64,000 nt of DNA from Hufsiella arboris. Lineage in GTDB: Bacteria; Bacteroidota; Bacteroidia; Sphingobacteriales; Sphingobacteriaceae. This document shows, in pieces, positions 45,222 through 53,207 of the stretch. The notes beneath the pieces are model-generated. The model had not been told where the DNA came from. It was given only the letters and a program-made list of their open reading frames with translations, and did not search any database. The first letter of the stretch is position 1; every line of letters starts with the position of its first letter. A program made the translations under genes and the position numbers. The stretch is taken from assembly GCF_009834875.1 (NCBI RefSeq), contig NZ_WVHT01000001.1, positions 248,001-312,000 of the forward strand, read 5' to 3'.

Positions 45222-45797
45222 TCAATGGAACATTAATCCTACAGAAATTCTAATTGTGCTTACGTTTGCATCACCGATTGACGCTGGGCCAGAGCCTCCG
45301 GTATCGAGTTGTTGATAGTTATAACCGGTTTGCGCATTGATAATAAACCCTGGAGATATGCGAAAGCCGTAAGCTACACCAGCCCCCGCATTAAAACCCT
45401 GGTTGTAACTTCTGAAGATAGCTGGCGCGTAGCCGCCATATAAATCGAGATGAACGCCAGAAAGATCCGGATTAATAAAATAGGCCGCATTTAATGTTAT
45501 AGGTAAAACATTGAAGTACGTGCGGCTGCGGTAATCCTGGAAATCACTCTGCGAACTTCCCTCGCTATAAGAATCACTCGTTATGGCAAATCCAAGACTA
45601 ACTTTATCTGTTACCATTTTTCCGAGACCGGTACTTATGCGAAATGCATTTAACCGGCCATATGGTGTCGAACCATTAATATTTGCCAGGTATCCGATTT
45701 CTGTATAACTATACCCCCTGCGTCGTTGGGCCGAAGCATTCGCGGTTGCGAGAACTGAAAACAAAAATAAAAGCACTAAAATTTTAAAACTTCGCAT
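45222..45797 (-). CDS. Outer membrane beta-barrel protein
   Basis: A 191-residue protein with a signal peptide (KILVLLFLFSVLATANASAQ). The rest is alternating strands with aromatic girdle residues (YSYTEIGYLANIN, YFNVLPITLNAAYFI, YGFRISPGFIINAQTGYNY) ending in GLMFH, typical of small eight-stranded outer membrane barrels. Function unknown. The start at 45797 gives a proper signal peptide; longer frames run into the terminator of the M13 peptidase gene. Confidence 0.75.
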   Translation of the reverse strand: MRSFKILVLLFLFSVLATANASAQRRRGYSYTEIGYLANINGSTPYGRLNAFRISTGLGKMVTDKVSLGFAITSDSYSEGSSQSDFQDYRSRTYFNVLPITLNAAYFINPDLSGVHLDLYGGYAPAIFRSYNQGFNAGAGVAYGFRISPGFIINAQTGYNYQQLDTGGSGPASIGDANVSTIRISVGLMFH

Positions 45798-45802
45798 AGC
45801 TA

Positions 45803-45835
45803 TATATAAAAGGCCGGAAACAACAATTCCCGGCC
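45803..45835 (-). terminator. Terminator of the M13 peptidase gene
   Basis: On the minus strand a 9-bp stem with one G-U pair (45812-45820 with 45827-45835, 6-nt loop) is followed by TTTTATATA. Confidence 0.65.
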
Positions 45836-45843
45836 AAAAGATT

Positions 45844-47898
45844 CTACCAGATCTTAACACGTTCGTTATCGGCGCGGTACATTTTATCTCCCGGCTTAAT
45901 ATTGAATGCTTTATAAAATTCAGTCATGTTTGACAAAGGACCATTTACACGATACATTTCAGGCGAATGCGGATCTGAGCTGATGCGGAGACGCATCGTT
46001 TCATCGCGGTTCTTAATTCGCCAGACCTGTGCGAAAGAAAGGAAGAAACGCTGATCGGGCGTTAACCCATCGATCTTATCATTACTTTTCCCTTGAGCAG
46101 TATTTTTAAAAGCCTGGTAGGCAATTGCAAGACCACCTATATCGGCAATATTTTCTCCCAGTGTCAAGTTGCCGTTTACATGCAAATTGTTGAGTACAGT
46201 AAATTTATCATACTGATCGGCAACCATTTTAGTTTTAGCCCTGAATTTGGCGTTGTCCTCTTTAGTCCACCAATTGTTCAGGTTGCCGTCTTTATCATAC
46301 TGGCTTCCCTGATCGTCAAAACCATGTGTCATCTCGTGGCCGATTACAGCGCCGATCGCACCATAGTTTATCGCGTCATCCGCGTCATTGTCAAAGAAAG
46401 GAAACTGCAGTATTCCAGCAGGAAAAACGATCTCGTTAAAACTAGGATTATAGTAAGCGTTAACTGTCGGCGGCGTCATTCCCCACTCGCTCCTGTCAAC
46501 CGGCTTTCCCAACTTACCGGTCATCTCCTTATAGTTGTGGCGGGCAACAGATTCGAGATTCTCGTAATATTTACCCCGAACAATATTCACATCGTCATAC
46601 TTTTTCCACTTGTCGGGATAGCCTATTTTCTTCATAAATGCAGTCAGCTTATCCTCCGCTTTCTTTTTCGTCACATCGCTCATCCAGTCAAGTTTCTCGA
46701 TACGATCGTGATAAACGGTCTGCAAGTTATTAACCAGTTTCAGCATACGGTCTTTTGCATCCGAAGTGAAATATTTCTCCACGTATAGCTGGCCCAGCAA
46801 CTCACCTAAACTGCCGTCAACGCGATCTACCATCTGCTTCCAGCGTTCCTGCTGCTGCTTTTGACCATTTAACGTACGTCCGTAAAAGTCAAACCTTGCG
46901 TCGCGAAAGGGTTTACTCATTAATGAAGCGGCGCCATTAAGCGCTTCGAACTTCAGTTTGGTTTTCCAGACATCAATTGGCTGTGATTTCAATAGCTGAT
47001 CCAAAGCAACATAATACTTCGGTTGGCTCACAAGCAACGTGTCAGTTTTTATTTCCAGGCGGTTTAAAACATTTGTAAAATCAATATCCGGGATTTGTTT
47101 TTGCAGCGTCGCTACCGAATACTTATTGTAATTCTTAACCGGGTCGCGAAGTTCCGTTGGAGTGAAATGCGATTTCGCGATCTCTGTTTCCAGCTTAAGA
47201 ATTGCATCGGCTTTTTTTGAAGCCGTAGCTTGATCCGTTCCGGTTAAAGTGAAAAGCTTTGCAATATATTTTACATACTGTGCCCGAATATTTTTTGTGG
47301 CCGAATCGCTATTGAAATAGTAATCACGATTTGGCAGATTTAAACCGGATTGAAAGAAATTTACGGCATTTTTCGAGCTGATGCGATCATCTGGCTGTAC
47401 AGCAAAGCTAAACAGGAAGCCATCACCATTTTTAAAACCATCGGCGGCGAGATTGATCAACTCTTTATAATCTTTAACCGCATCGATTTTAGCAAGCAAC
47501 GGTTTCACCGGCTCGAACCCGCGTTTATCAATTGTCGCTGTGTCCAGCCCGCTTTGATATAAATCACCTACTTTCTGTTCGGTAGTTCCTTCGCTCCGAT
47601 CTTTGGACGAAACCGCGTCAAGTATCTTTCTCAGATTTTTCTGATTGTCTTCGTACAAAGTATAGAATGATCCCCAGCCGGTTTCTGAAGGCGGAATCTC
47701 TGTTTTCTTTGTCCACGCGCCGTTGGCATATTGGAAGAAATTCTCTCCGGGACTGACGGTTGTGTCCATGCCGGCCTTGTCAAAGAAAACGGTTCGTTTC
47801 GGAACATCCGATTCTGAACCGGATGTTTTCTTGTCGCTGTTACAGGCTGCAAAAAAGAGGGGAGCTGCCAGCAATGCGCAATATTTACAATTAAACAT
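45844..47898 (-). CDS. M13 family metallopeptidase (PepO/neprilysin-like) lipoprotein
   Basis: A 684-residue zinc endopeptidase. A lipoprotein signal (CALLAAPLFFAAC, Cys near 19) leads to the M13 N-terminal helical domain (about 50-430) and the catalytic domain with VIGHEMTHGFDDQG (zinc His pair, near 520) and ENIADIGGLAIA (third ligand Glu). The C-terminal end KMYRADNERVKIW is the conserved C-x-x-W region without the Cys, as in bacterial members. It would cleave short peptides in the periplasm. It is transcribed alone. Confidence 0.93.
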   Translation of the reverse strand: MFNCKYCALLAAPLFFAACNSDKKTSGSESDVPKRTVFFDKAGMDTTVSPGENFFQYANGAWTKKTEIPPSETGWGSFYTLYEDNQKNLRKILDAVSSKDRSEGTTEQKVGDLYQSGLDTATIDKRGFEPVKPLLAKIDAVKDYKELINLAADGFKNGDGFLFSFAVQPDDRISSKNAVNFFQSGLNLPNRDYYFNSDSATKNIRAQYVKYIAKLFTLTGTDQATASKKADAILKLETEIAKSHFTPTELRDPVKNYNKYSVATLQKQIPDIDFTNVLNRLEIKTDTLLVSQPKYYVALDQLLKSQPIDVWKTKLKFEALNGAASLMSKPFRDARFDFYGRTLNGQKQQQERWKQMVDRVDGSLGELLGQLYVEKYFTSDAKDRMLKLVNNLQTVYHDRIEKLDWMSDVTKKKAEDKLTAFMKKIGYPDKWKKYDDVNIVRGKYYENLESVARHNYKEMTGKLGKPVDRSEWGMTPPTVNAYYNPSFNEIVFPAGILQFPFFDNDADDAINYGAIGAVIGHEMTHGFDDQGSQYDKDGNLNNWWTKEDNAKFRAKTKMVADQYDKFTVLNNLHVNGNLTLGENIADIGGLAIAYQAFKNTAQGKSNDKIDGLTPDQRFFLSFAQVWRIKNRDETMRLRISSDPHSPEMYRVNGPLSNMTEFYKAFNIKPGDKMYRADNERVKIW

Positions 47899-48130
47899 AC
47901 TTTAGATTTAGAATATAAAGATGACGAATTTATTTCCTGAGAAGCGCAAAAACTTTAGAAACGTAACGTCATTTTTGCAACTATATCTTTTTAAAGCCGG
48001 CGATTTAAAAGTCATTGGAATCTTTCTTCCATTCTTTAGTCGAAAAAAAAAGCTGCTTGTCTAAAAACTTCGTATACCTAAAAGGCAAGTGCGAATTTGC
48101 TTCCTGTGCACAAGTAAACCCAAATTAATT

Positions 48131-48619
48131 ATGAAAAAATTATCGGGCATTATTGCAGGTTGTTTGGCTATCATATCTTTTGAACTCAGAGCACAAGCAT
48201 TGGAAAATTCTTCAGAAGAAAACGCGGTAAAGAAAGTCATAACCGGCGAAACCGAAGCATACGTTAAGAGGGACAGCTTACTGATGTTCAGCTATTATAT
48301 CAGTGACGACATCACCCAATGCCTTTGGAATAATCTCAACGGTACATATGGCTCATTTAAGGGATTAGCGCAGATCAGGAAAAACTATAGTGATTTTTTC
48401 AAAAAGAATCCTGAGCCAGCTGCCGAACCTAAAATTGAGCGCAACAATTGGTATTTCAAAGCATTGAGCCCGGATTGGATGTGGGTGAATTTCATCCAAA
48501 AAACAACGATGACCGACGGAAAGCTGTTTACTAACTACGAAACGCGGCTGATGAAAAAGGAGAATACGGGGTGGAAAATCGCTGTGGTGTATTCGCTTGG
48601 AGATCATGGTAAGAACTAA
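48131..48619 (+). CDS. Secreted NTF2-like (SnoaL/DUF4440) protein
   Basis: A 162-residue protein with signal peptide (LSGIIAGCLAIISFELRAQ). The mature part shows the NTF2-like pattern: ENAVKKVITGETEAYVKRDSLLMFSYY helices, then strands YFKALSPDWMWVNFIQKTT and WKIAVVYSLGDH. A distant paralogue is encoded at 14242-14691. No function can be assigned. The start at 48131 begins the signal peptide; upstream in-frame codons are not supported. Confidence 0.65.
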   Translation: MKKLSGIIAGCLAIISFELRAQALENSSEENAVKKVITGETEAYVKRDSLLMFSYYISDDITQCLWNNLNGTYGSFKGLAQIRKNYSDFFKKNPEPAAEPKIERNNWYFKALSPDWMWVNFIQKTTMTDGKLFTNYETRLMKKENTGWKIAVVYSLGDHGKN

Positions 48620-48650
48620 GGTGATTGGAGTTGCCTGTTTTTCTATTTGA

Positions 48651-48675
48651 AAGCCTCCTCCCGGAGGCTTTTTCA
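48651..48675 (+). terminator. Rho-independent terminator
   Basis: A perfect 8-bp stem AAGCCTCC/GGAGGCTT (48651-48658 with 48663-48670) followed by TTT ends the NTF2-like gene. The stem resembles the one at 19055. Confidence 0.75.
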
Positions 48676-48838
48676 CTTTTCCATTATGCAAACAACAGAT
48701 CTCTTCGACGAACATCAAATAGTTAATATAAAAACCGATAACTTCTCAAAAACAGCCTACCTATATCCTTCCTGCTCTTTGTCGAAGATTTTTTTGCCCG
48801 GTGAATCGATTTTAGACATTCGGTAAAAACGATTGAAC

Positions 48839-51046
48839 ATGCGAACCATTCAGGCTGTTTTTATTTTACTGACCAGTTTCAATTGTCTTGCACAGCAGGG
48901 CGAGAACCATACCATCAACGCTATCGCCATCGAAAACTATGTGACGGTTGATGGTATATTAAACGAGGAAGAATGGCGGGATGCGACACCTGTCACGAAA
49001 TTCCAGCTTAATTTTCCCTCAGATACAGCAAAGGCCAGCTCCGCAACGATAGTACGAGTGCTTTACAATTCTTCCTTCTTATATATTTCAGCAGAACTAC
49101 ATAACGCCGCAAATCGCAAGCCGACGGTTTCCTCCCTTAAACGAGATTTTCCGTTTATCGAAAATGATGCCTTTGCTGTCATATTGAATCCGTTTAACGA
49201 TCACAGTACTGGTTACGGATTCTACATAAGCGCACTGGGCGTACAACGTGAAGAACAGATTTTTAACGGCAATATGGTCGACGCCAGCTGGGATATCAAA
49301 TGGCTTAGTGAAGTAAAGTCTGCCAACGACGGTTGGATTGTTGAAATGGCGATTCCCTTAGCTGACATTCGTTTCAGCCAGAAGATTGACGCGATTGGTA
49401 TCAACTTCATCCGTAATGACATCGGCAAAAATGAGATATCGTCCTGGTTTCCAACACCAAGAAATTTCACTTTCCCCAATTTAACTTTTGAAGGAACGCT
49501 GGCTTGGGGTAAGATCCCTAAGCCAAAAGCGCACACCGTTCATCTGTTGCCTAGTTTCACCTCCAATGCATATCAGGTGAGTCAGAATGCTTTTCATTTT
49601 AAAGAGAAACCTTCGCTGGATGCAAAAATTGCATTGACAACATCTCTCAATCTCGACCTGACATTAAATCCGGATTTTTCGCAGGCTGAAGTTGATCAGG
49701 CACAGGTTAATCTGACACAATATGAATTGTCCTTCCCAGAGAAGCGCTTTTTCTTTATTGAGAACAGCGATCTTTTTTCTGAGTTCGGAGTGAGCAAAGT
49801 TGGAACCACCACTCTCCGACCGTTTTATTCGCGGCGAATCGGCCTGACTTACAATGAAAACACCGGCCAGTTTGAGCAAGCATCGATCATTGCCGGCGCA
49901 AGAATTAATGGCAAACTCACGAAAGACCTTCGAATCGGATTGATGAGCATTCAAACCGCTTCGTCGTCGTCTTCATTTGAGAATAAGGTTACACACTATC
50001 CAAGCCAGAATTACAGCGTGGTCGCCGTGCAGCAAAAAGTATTTTCCAGCTCCAACATAGGCTTTATTTTTACCAACCGTCAGGCATTCGGCAGCGACAG
50101 CTCGTCCAAATTTGGCTGGAACAATAAAAATTATAACCGTCTTGCGGGAATTGATTACAACCTGATTTCGAAAGACGGGAAATGGACCGGAAAGCTATAC
50201 GAGCATGTCATGTTCGACGAAGAGCATACATCATCCGGGGAAGGCGGCTGGCTCAACTACAATTCAAAAAAATTGATTGCCTGGGCGGGTATCACGCGTT
50301 CCGGGAAAAATTTCAGTCCGGCGATTGGCTTTATACCCCGAACTAATTTTACGAACCTTTATACAGAGTGGGATTACCTAATCTATCCGAAATCGAAAAT
50401 TATCAATAACTGGGGTCCGATCATCCACTACAGCGTTTATCAGGATTCTGCGTTTCGTAAAACAGATTACCTGTACAAACTGGGTGGTGTGATAAATTTT
50501 AAAGATACCGGCCTTTTATACCTTTTGCTGTTGGGCTACTACACTAAATTATTGACGCCTTTCAACCCATCTCTTAACGAAGGCAAGCTGCTCGCCGCCG
50601 GCACAGACTATTACTACAAGAACATTGCATTTTACTATCTATCCGACGCCAGGAAAAATGTATTCGGGGAGCTGTACCTGCAGGCCGGAAAGTATTTCAA
50701 TGGGAACTTTTCGCAATTCAGCGGTTACCTGTCAACTAAAATTCAGCCATTCGGAACGCTTGGCGTTGTTTATAATTTAAACTTCATTCGTTTACCTGAG
50801 CCATACAGCGACAATAATATTTATGCTATCGGGCCCAAAGCAGACATTTCATTCAGCAGGAAATTTTTCTTCAATGCTAATGTTCAATACACTTCGCTAA
50901 ATAAAAATCTTAATTATTTTTTCCGGATCCAGTATCGGTTCAAACCCCTATCAGATATTTTTATGATCTATGGAAATAATCAGAACACAACCACCTGGCA
51001 GCGGAAGGATCAAAGCCTGATTGTGAAATTAACCTACTATTTGTAA
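48839..51046 (+). CDS. DUF5916 outer membrane protein with CBM9-like N-terminus
   Basis: About 735 residues with a signal peptide (VFILLTSFNCLAQQ). Residues about 25-215 form a CBM9-like sandwich (VDGILNEEEWRDATPV, VRVLYNSSFLYISAEL, WIVEMAIPLADIRFS). The remainder is a large beta barrel (ARINGKLTKDLRIG, many aromatic-ended strands) ending LIVKLTYYL, the terminal strand of an outer membrane protein. The family is common in Bacteroidota and may bind sugars; its function is unknown. The start at 48839 is preferred over a TTG at 48833. Confidence 0.83.
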   Translation: MRTIQAVFILLTSFNCLAQQGENHTINAIAIENYVTVDGILNEEEWRDATPVTKFQLNFPSDTAKASSATIVRVLYNSSFLYISAELHNAANRKPTVSSLKRDFPFIENDAFAVILNPFNDHSTGYGFYISALGVQREEQIFNGNMVDASWDIKWLSEVKSANDGWIVEMAIPLADIRFSQKIDAIGINFIRNDIGKNEISSWFPTPRNFTFPNLTFEGTLAWGKIPKPKAHTVHLLPSFTSNAYQVSQNAFHFKEKPSLDAKIALTTSLNLDLTLNPDFSQAEVDQAQVNLTQYELSFPEKRFFFIENSDLFSEFGVSKVGTTTLRPFYSRRIGLTYNENTGQFEQASIIAGARINGKLTKDLRIGLMSIQTASSSSSFENKVTHYPSQNYSVVAVQQKVFSSSNIGFIFTNRQAFGSDSSSKFGWNNKNYNRLAGIDYNLISKDGKWTGKLYEHVMFDEEHTSSGEGGWLNYNSKKLIAWAGITRSGKNFSPAIGFIPRTNFTNLYTEWDYLIYPKSKIINNWGPIIHYSVYQDSAFRKTDYLYKLGGVINFKDTGLLYLLLLGYYTKLLTPFNPSLNEGKLLAAGTDYYYKNIAFYYLSDARKNVFGELYLQAGKYFNGNFSQFSGYLSTKIQPFGTLGVVYNLNFIRLPEPYSDNNIYAIGPKADISFSRKFFFNANVQYTSLNKNLNYFFRIQYRFKPLSDIFMIYGNNQNTTTWQRKDQSLIVKLTYYL

Positions 51047-51131
51047 AAAAGATTACCAAGATTTCTATGCGCCGGGGGACAAGTCTGTGATAGTTGAGTA
51101 CACATTCGTTTTCAAAACACAGTGTGGCTGA

Positions 51132-51869
51132 CTAGCCAAAACCCTTCAGGCTGATAACATCATTCCTCGTAATTGCCTTGATCGCCTCATTTTTATAGTT
51201 CCGGCCAATGGGAATCGAATAATCGTCCAGTTTGACATGCGTTGTGTCAAATTTATGAATCCGGTCCAGCGCAACAATAAACGAGCGGTGAAGCCGGATA
51301 AACTTATTTTCTGGCAGCTTTTGCTCCAGATAGCTTAGTTTGTTGTAGGTGATAATACTGCCATTTACGGTAACCACACGAACATAATCGCGCAACCCTT
51401 CAATGTATTGGATGTCTTTTAAGAATACTTTCACCATTTCTCGATCCTTTTTAAAATAGATGTAGGCATGGTCAAAATCATGGAGCAAATGCGAATGTTG
51501 ATCTTCTGCGTCATTAATTAAAGATGTGCCGGCAACTTTGCTGATGGCCCGGAGGAAGCGTTCGAACGAAATTGGTTTTAGCAGGTAATCTATCACATCC
51601 AGGTCATAAGCGTTGAAAGCGTATTCCCGGTAAGCGGTTGTAATGATCACTTTGGGCCGGTTGTGCAAGGCTTGCAATAAACTGATGCCGCTGATCTTGG
51701 GCATTGAAATATCCAGCAGCATTAAATCGACCGGATGCTGCCGCAAATAGAGCAGTGCCTCCATAGCGTTGCTGCAGGTTTTTTCTAACACCAGGTTATC
51801 AACACGGGCAACATGGCTGCTAAGCAACTGGACTGCCAGCGGCTCATCATCAACTATTAAGCATCTCAT
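51132..51869 (-). CDS. LytTR-family response regulator
   Basis: A 245-residue regulator. Receiver domain (about 1-115) with acidic residues in CLIVDDEPLA and phospho-acceptor Asp in LMLLDISMPKISG (near 54); LytTR DNA-binding domain (about 140-240) with KDIQYIEGLRDYVRVVT and FIRLHRSFIVALDRI. LytTR domains bind pairs of 9-bp direct repeats. It overlaps the kinase gene by 20 bp. A matching repeat array lies upstream of the operon. Confidence 0.93.
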   Translation of the reverse strand: MRCLIVDDEPLAVQLLSSHVARVDNLVLEKTCSNAMEALLYLRQHPVDLMLLDISMPKISGISLLQALHNRPKVIITTAYREYAFNAYDLDVIDYLLKPISFERFLRAISKVAGTSLINDAEDQHSHLLHDFDHAYIYFKKDREMVKVFLKDIQYIEGLRDYVRVVTVNGSIITYNKLSYLEQKLPENKFIRLHRSFIVALDRIHKFDTTHVKLDDYSIPIGRNYKNEAIKAITRNDVISLKGFG

Positions 51870-52953
51870 GGTATTTGTTTTCTTGTTTTACTGGTTGCCG
51901 CCGGTCTGGCGTTAAACGAAGGATGACGATGAAAGTATCTTCCTTAAATACCTGGAAGGAATACCGATCCTTGTAGATCAGTTCAAGCCGCTTCTCAACA
52001 TTACTGAGCCCGACGCCGTGATAGCCATTACCGTTTACCGGTGCCTCATCGCCCATGCTGTTTTCTACCTTGATGATCAGTTGCTCCTCGTTCGTAAGCA
52101 CTGAAATATGCACCCAAACTTTGCCGGTTTCGTTTTTAAATCCGTGTTTAAAGCTGTTCTCAACAAGCGGCAGAATCAGCAGTGGTTCAATCTCAATATC
52201 ATCGATATCTGAGAGCACATCCAGCGAAACATCCAGCCGCTCACAATACCTTATTTTCTCAAGTGAAATGTAATTAGTGATATGATCCAGCTCCATTTTT
52301 AATGGTACCCGGGTTTTGTTGCTGTCATAAAGCATATAACTCATCAGCTGCGAGAGTTTATCCACCACCTCCGGTGCTTTATTTGATTTAGCCAGCGTCA
52401 ATGTATATAAGTTGTTCAGCGTGTTGAATAAAAAATGTGGATGAATCTGCCCCTTTAGAAATTTCAGTTCGGATTGCAACTTTTCATTAGACAGCTGCTG
52501 CTTTTCCTGCTGACCGAAATACCAGGTTTTGGTGAAATAGATGGCAGCGACAATCGCGGCGACAGAGTAAACGCCAAACGTTTCGATAATTACTTTTGGA
52601 GGATACAACAGAGGGCGGGTCAAACCTTCCGGATAGTAGGATGGATAAATAAGTTCGTAGCTCACTGTTCGCTGAAGTATTCCAAATAGTGGTATGGAGA
52701 TAAAAAGGTAAACCAGCGACTTGCCGACGTCCTTCTTTTCATCGGCGATGTGGGTTAAAATAAACAACGTAAAATAGGTGGCGATAAGTTTTACGGGAAG
52801 CGCAATCAGCGATGTTTGCATCCTGGTTATTGGATTAACCTCTATGGCGGCTGCGATAGGGCCATCGTAGATATAGAATATCAGCCAAAACAACAGATGC
52901 CTGTAAACCTGGGTCGTTCCGCCTTTTGTCAAAAAATCTCTTAGAGTCTTCAC
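51850..52953 (-). CDS. LytS/AlgZ-type sensor histidine kinase
   Basis: A 367-residue membrane kinase. Four hydrophobic helices occupy residues about 20-150; then comes the His_kinase domain with QIHPHFLFNTLNNLYTL (phospho-His near 193) and an ATPase domain with PLVENSFKHGF and GVGLSNVEKRL. The start is GTG at 52953; an in-frame stop lies just upstream, so it cannot be longer. The 254-bp region upstream contains a 22-bp-period repeat array. Confidence 0.92.
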   Translation of the reverse strand: MKTLRDFLTKGGTTQVYRHLLFWLIFYIYDGPIAAAIEVNPITRMQTSLIALPVKLIATYFTLFILTHIADEKKDVGKSLVYLFISIPLFGILQRTVSYELIYPSYYPEGLTRPLLYPPKVIIETFGVYSVAAIVAAIYFTKTWYFGQQEKQQLSNEKLQSELKFLKGQIHPHFLFNTLNNLYTLTLAKSNKAPEVVDKLSQLMSYMLYDSNKTRVPLKMELDHITNYISLEKIRYCERLDVSLDVLSDIDDIEIEPLLILPLVENSFKHGFKNETGKVWVHISVLTNEEQLIIKVENSMGDEAPVNGNGYHGVGLSNVEKRLELIYKDRYSFQVFKEDTFIVILRLTPDRRQPVKQENKYHEMLNS

Positions 52954-52957
52954 CGGT

Positions 52958-53177
52958 TAGCCTTTATACTAAAATAAGGAGAAATCGACTGATAATAAGT
53001 TTTTTATGCAAACGGCGATATTAAACGACAAACAGAACACAACCAATAGACCTTCCGAAATTAATGGAAGCCTTACGGAGAAAATCTCCAAGCCTTATGG
53101 AGAAAATATGGAAGCCTTATCCGGACTTTATGAAAGCCTTATGGAGAAAACCTGCAAGCCTTATAATTTTTATCCGG
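52958..53177 (+). repeat. 22-bp-period direct repeat array upstream of the LytS/LytTR operon
   Basis: Five units begin at 53068, 53090, 53112, 53134 and 53156, exactly 22 bp apart. Each opens with AAGCCTTA followed by T (C in the first), and the 13 bp between cores vary; GGAGAAAA recurs in units 1, 2 and 4. A degenerate core TAGCCTT at 52958, five periods before the first unit, abuts the kinase GTG. A 65-codon open frame (53006-53203) crosses the array, but a 22-bp period shifts the frame at each unit, so the constraint appears to act on DNA, not on a peptide. LytTR proteins bind 9-bp direct repeats with spacers of about 12 bp. Confidence 0.75.
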
Positions 53178-53207
53178 ACGCACTTAGTCGCGAAATCCGG
53201 TAAAAGT

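Noticed and set aside
46093-46788. 231-codon open frame opposite the M13 peptidase gene
   Set aside because: It is antisense to the conserved zinc-binding region, with low-complexity hydrophobic translation; a shadow frame.
53068-53177. CRISPR array
   Set aside because: Period is only 22 bp with a 9-bp core and 13-bp spacers; far too short for repeat-spacer units, and no cas genes are present.
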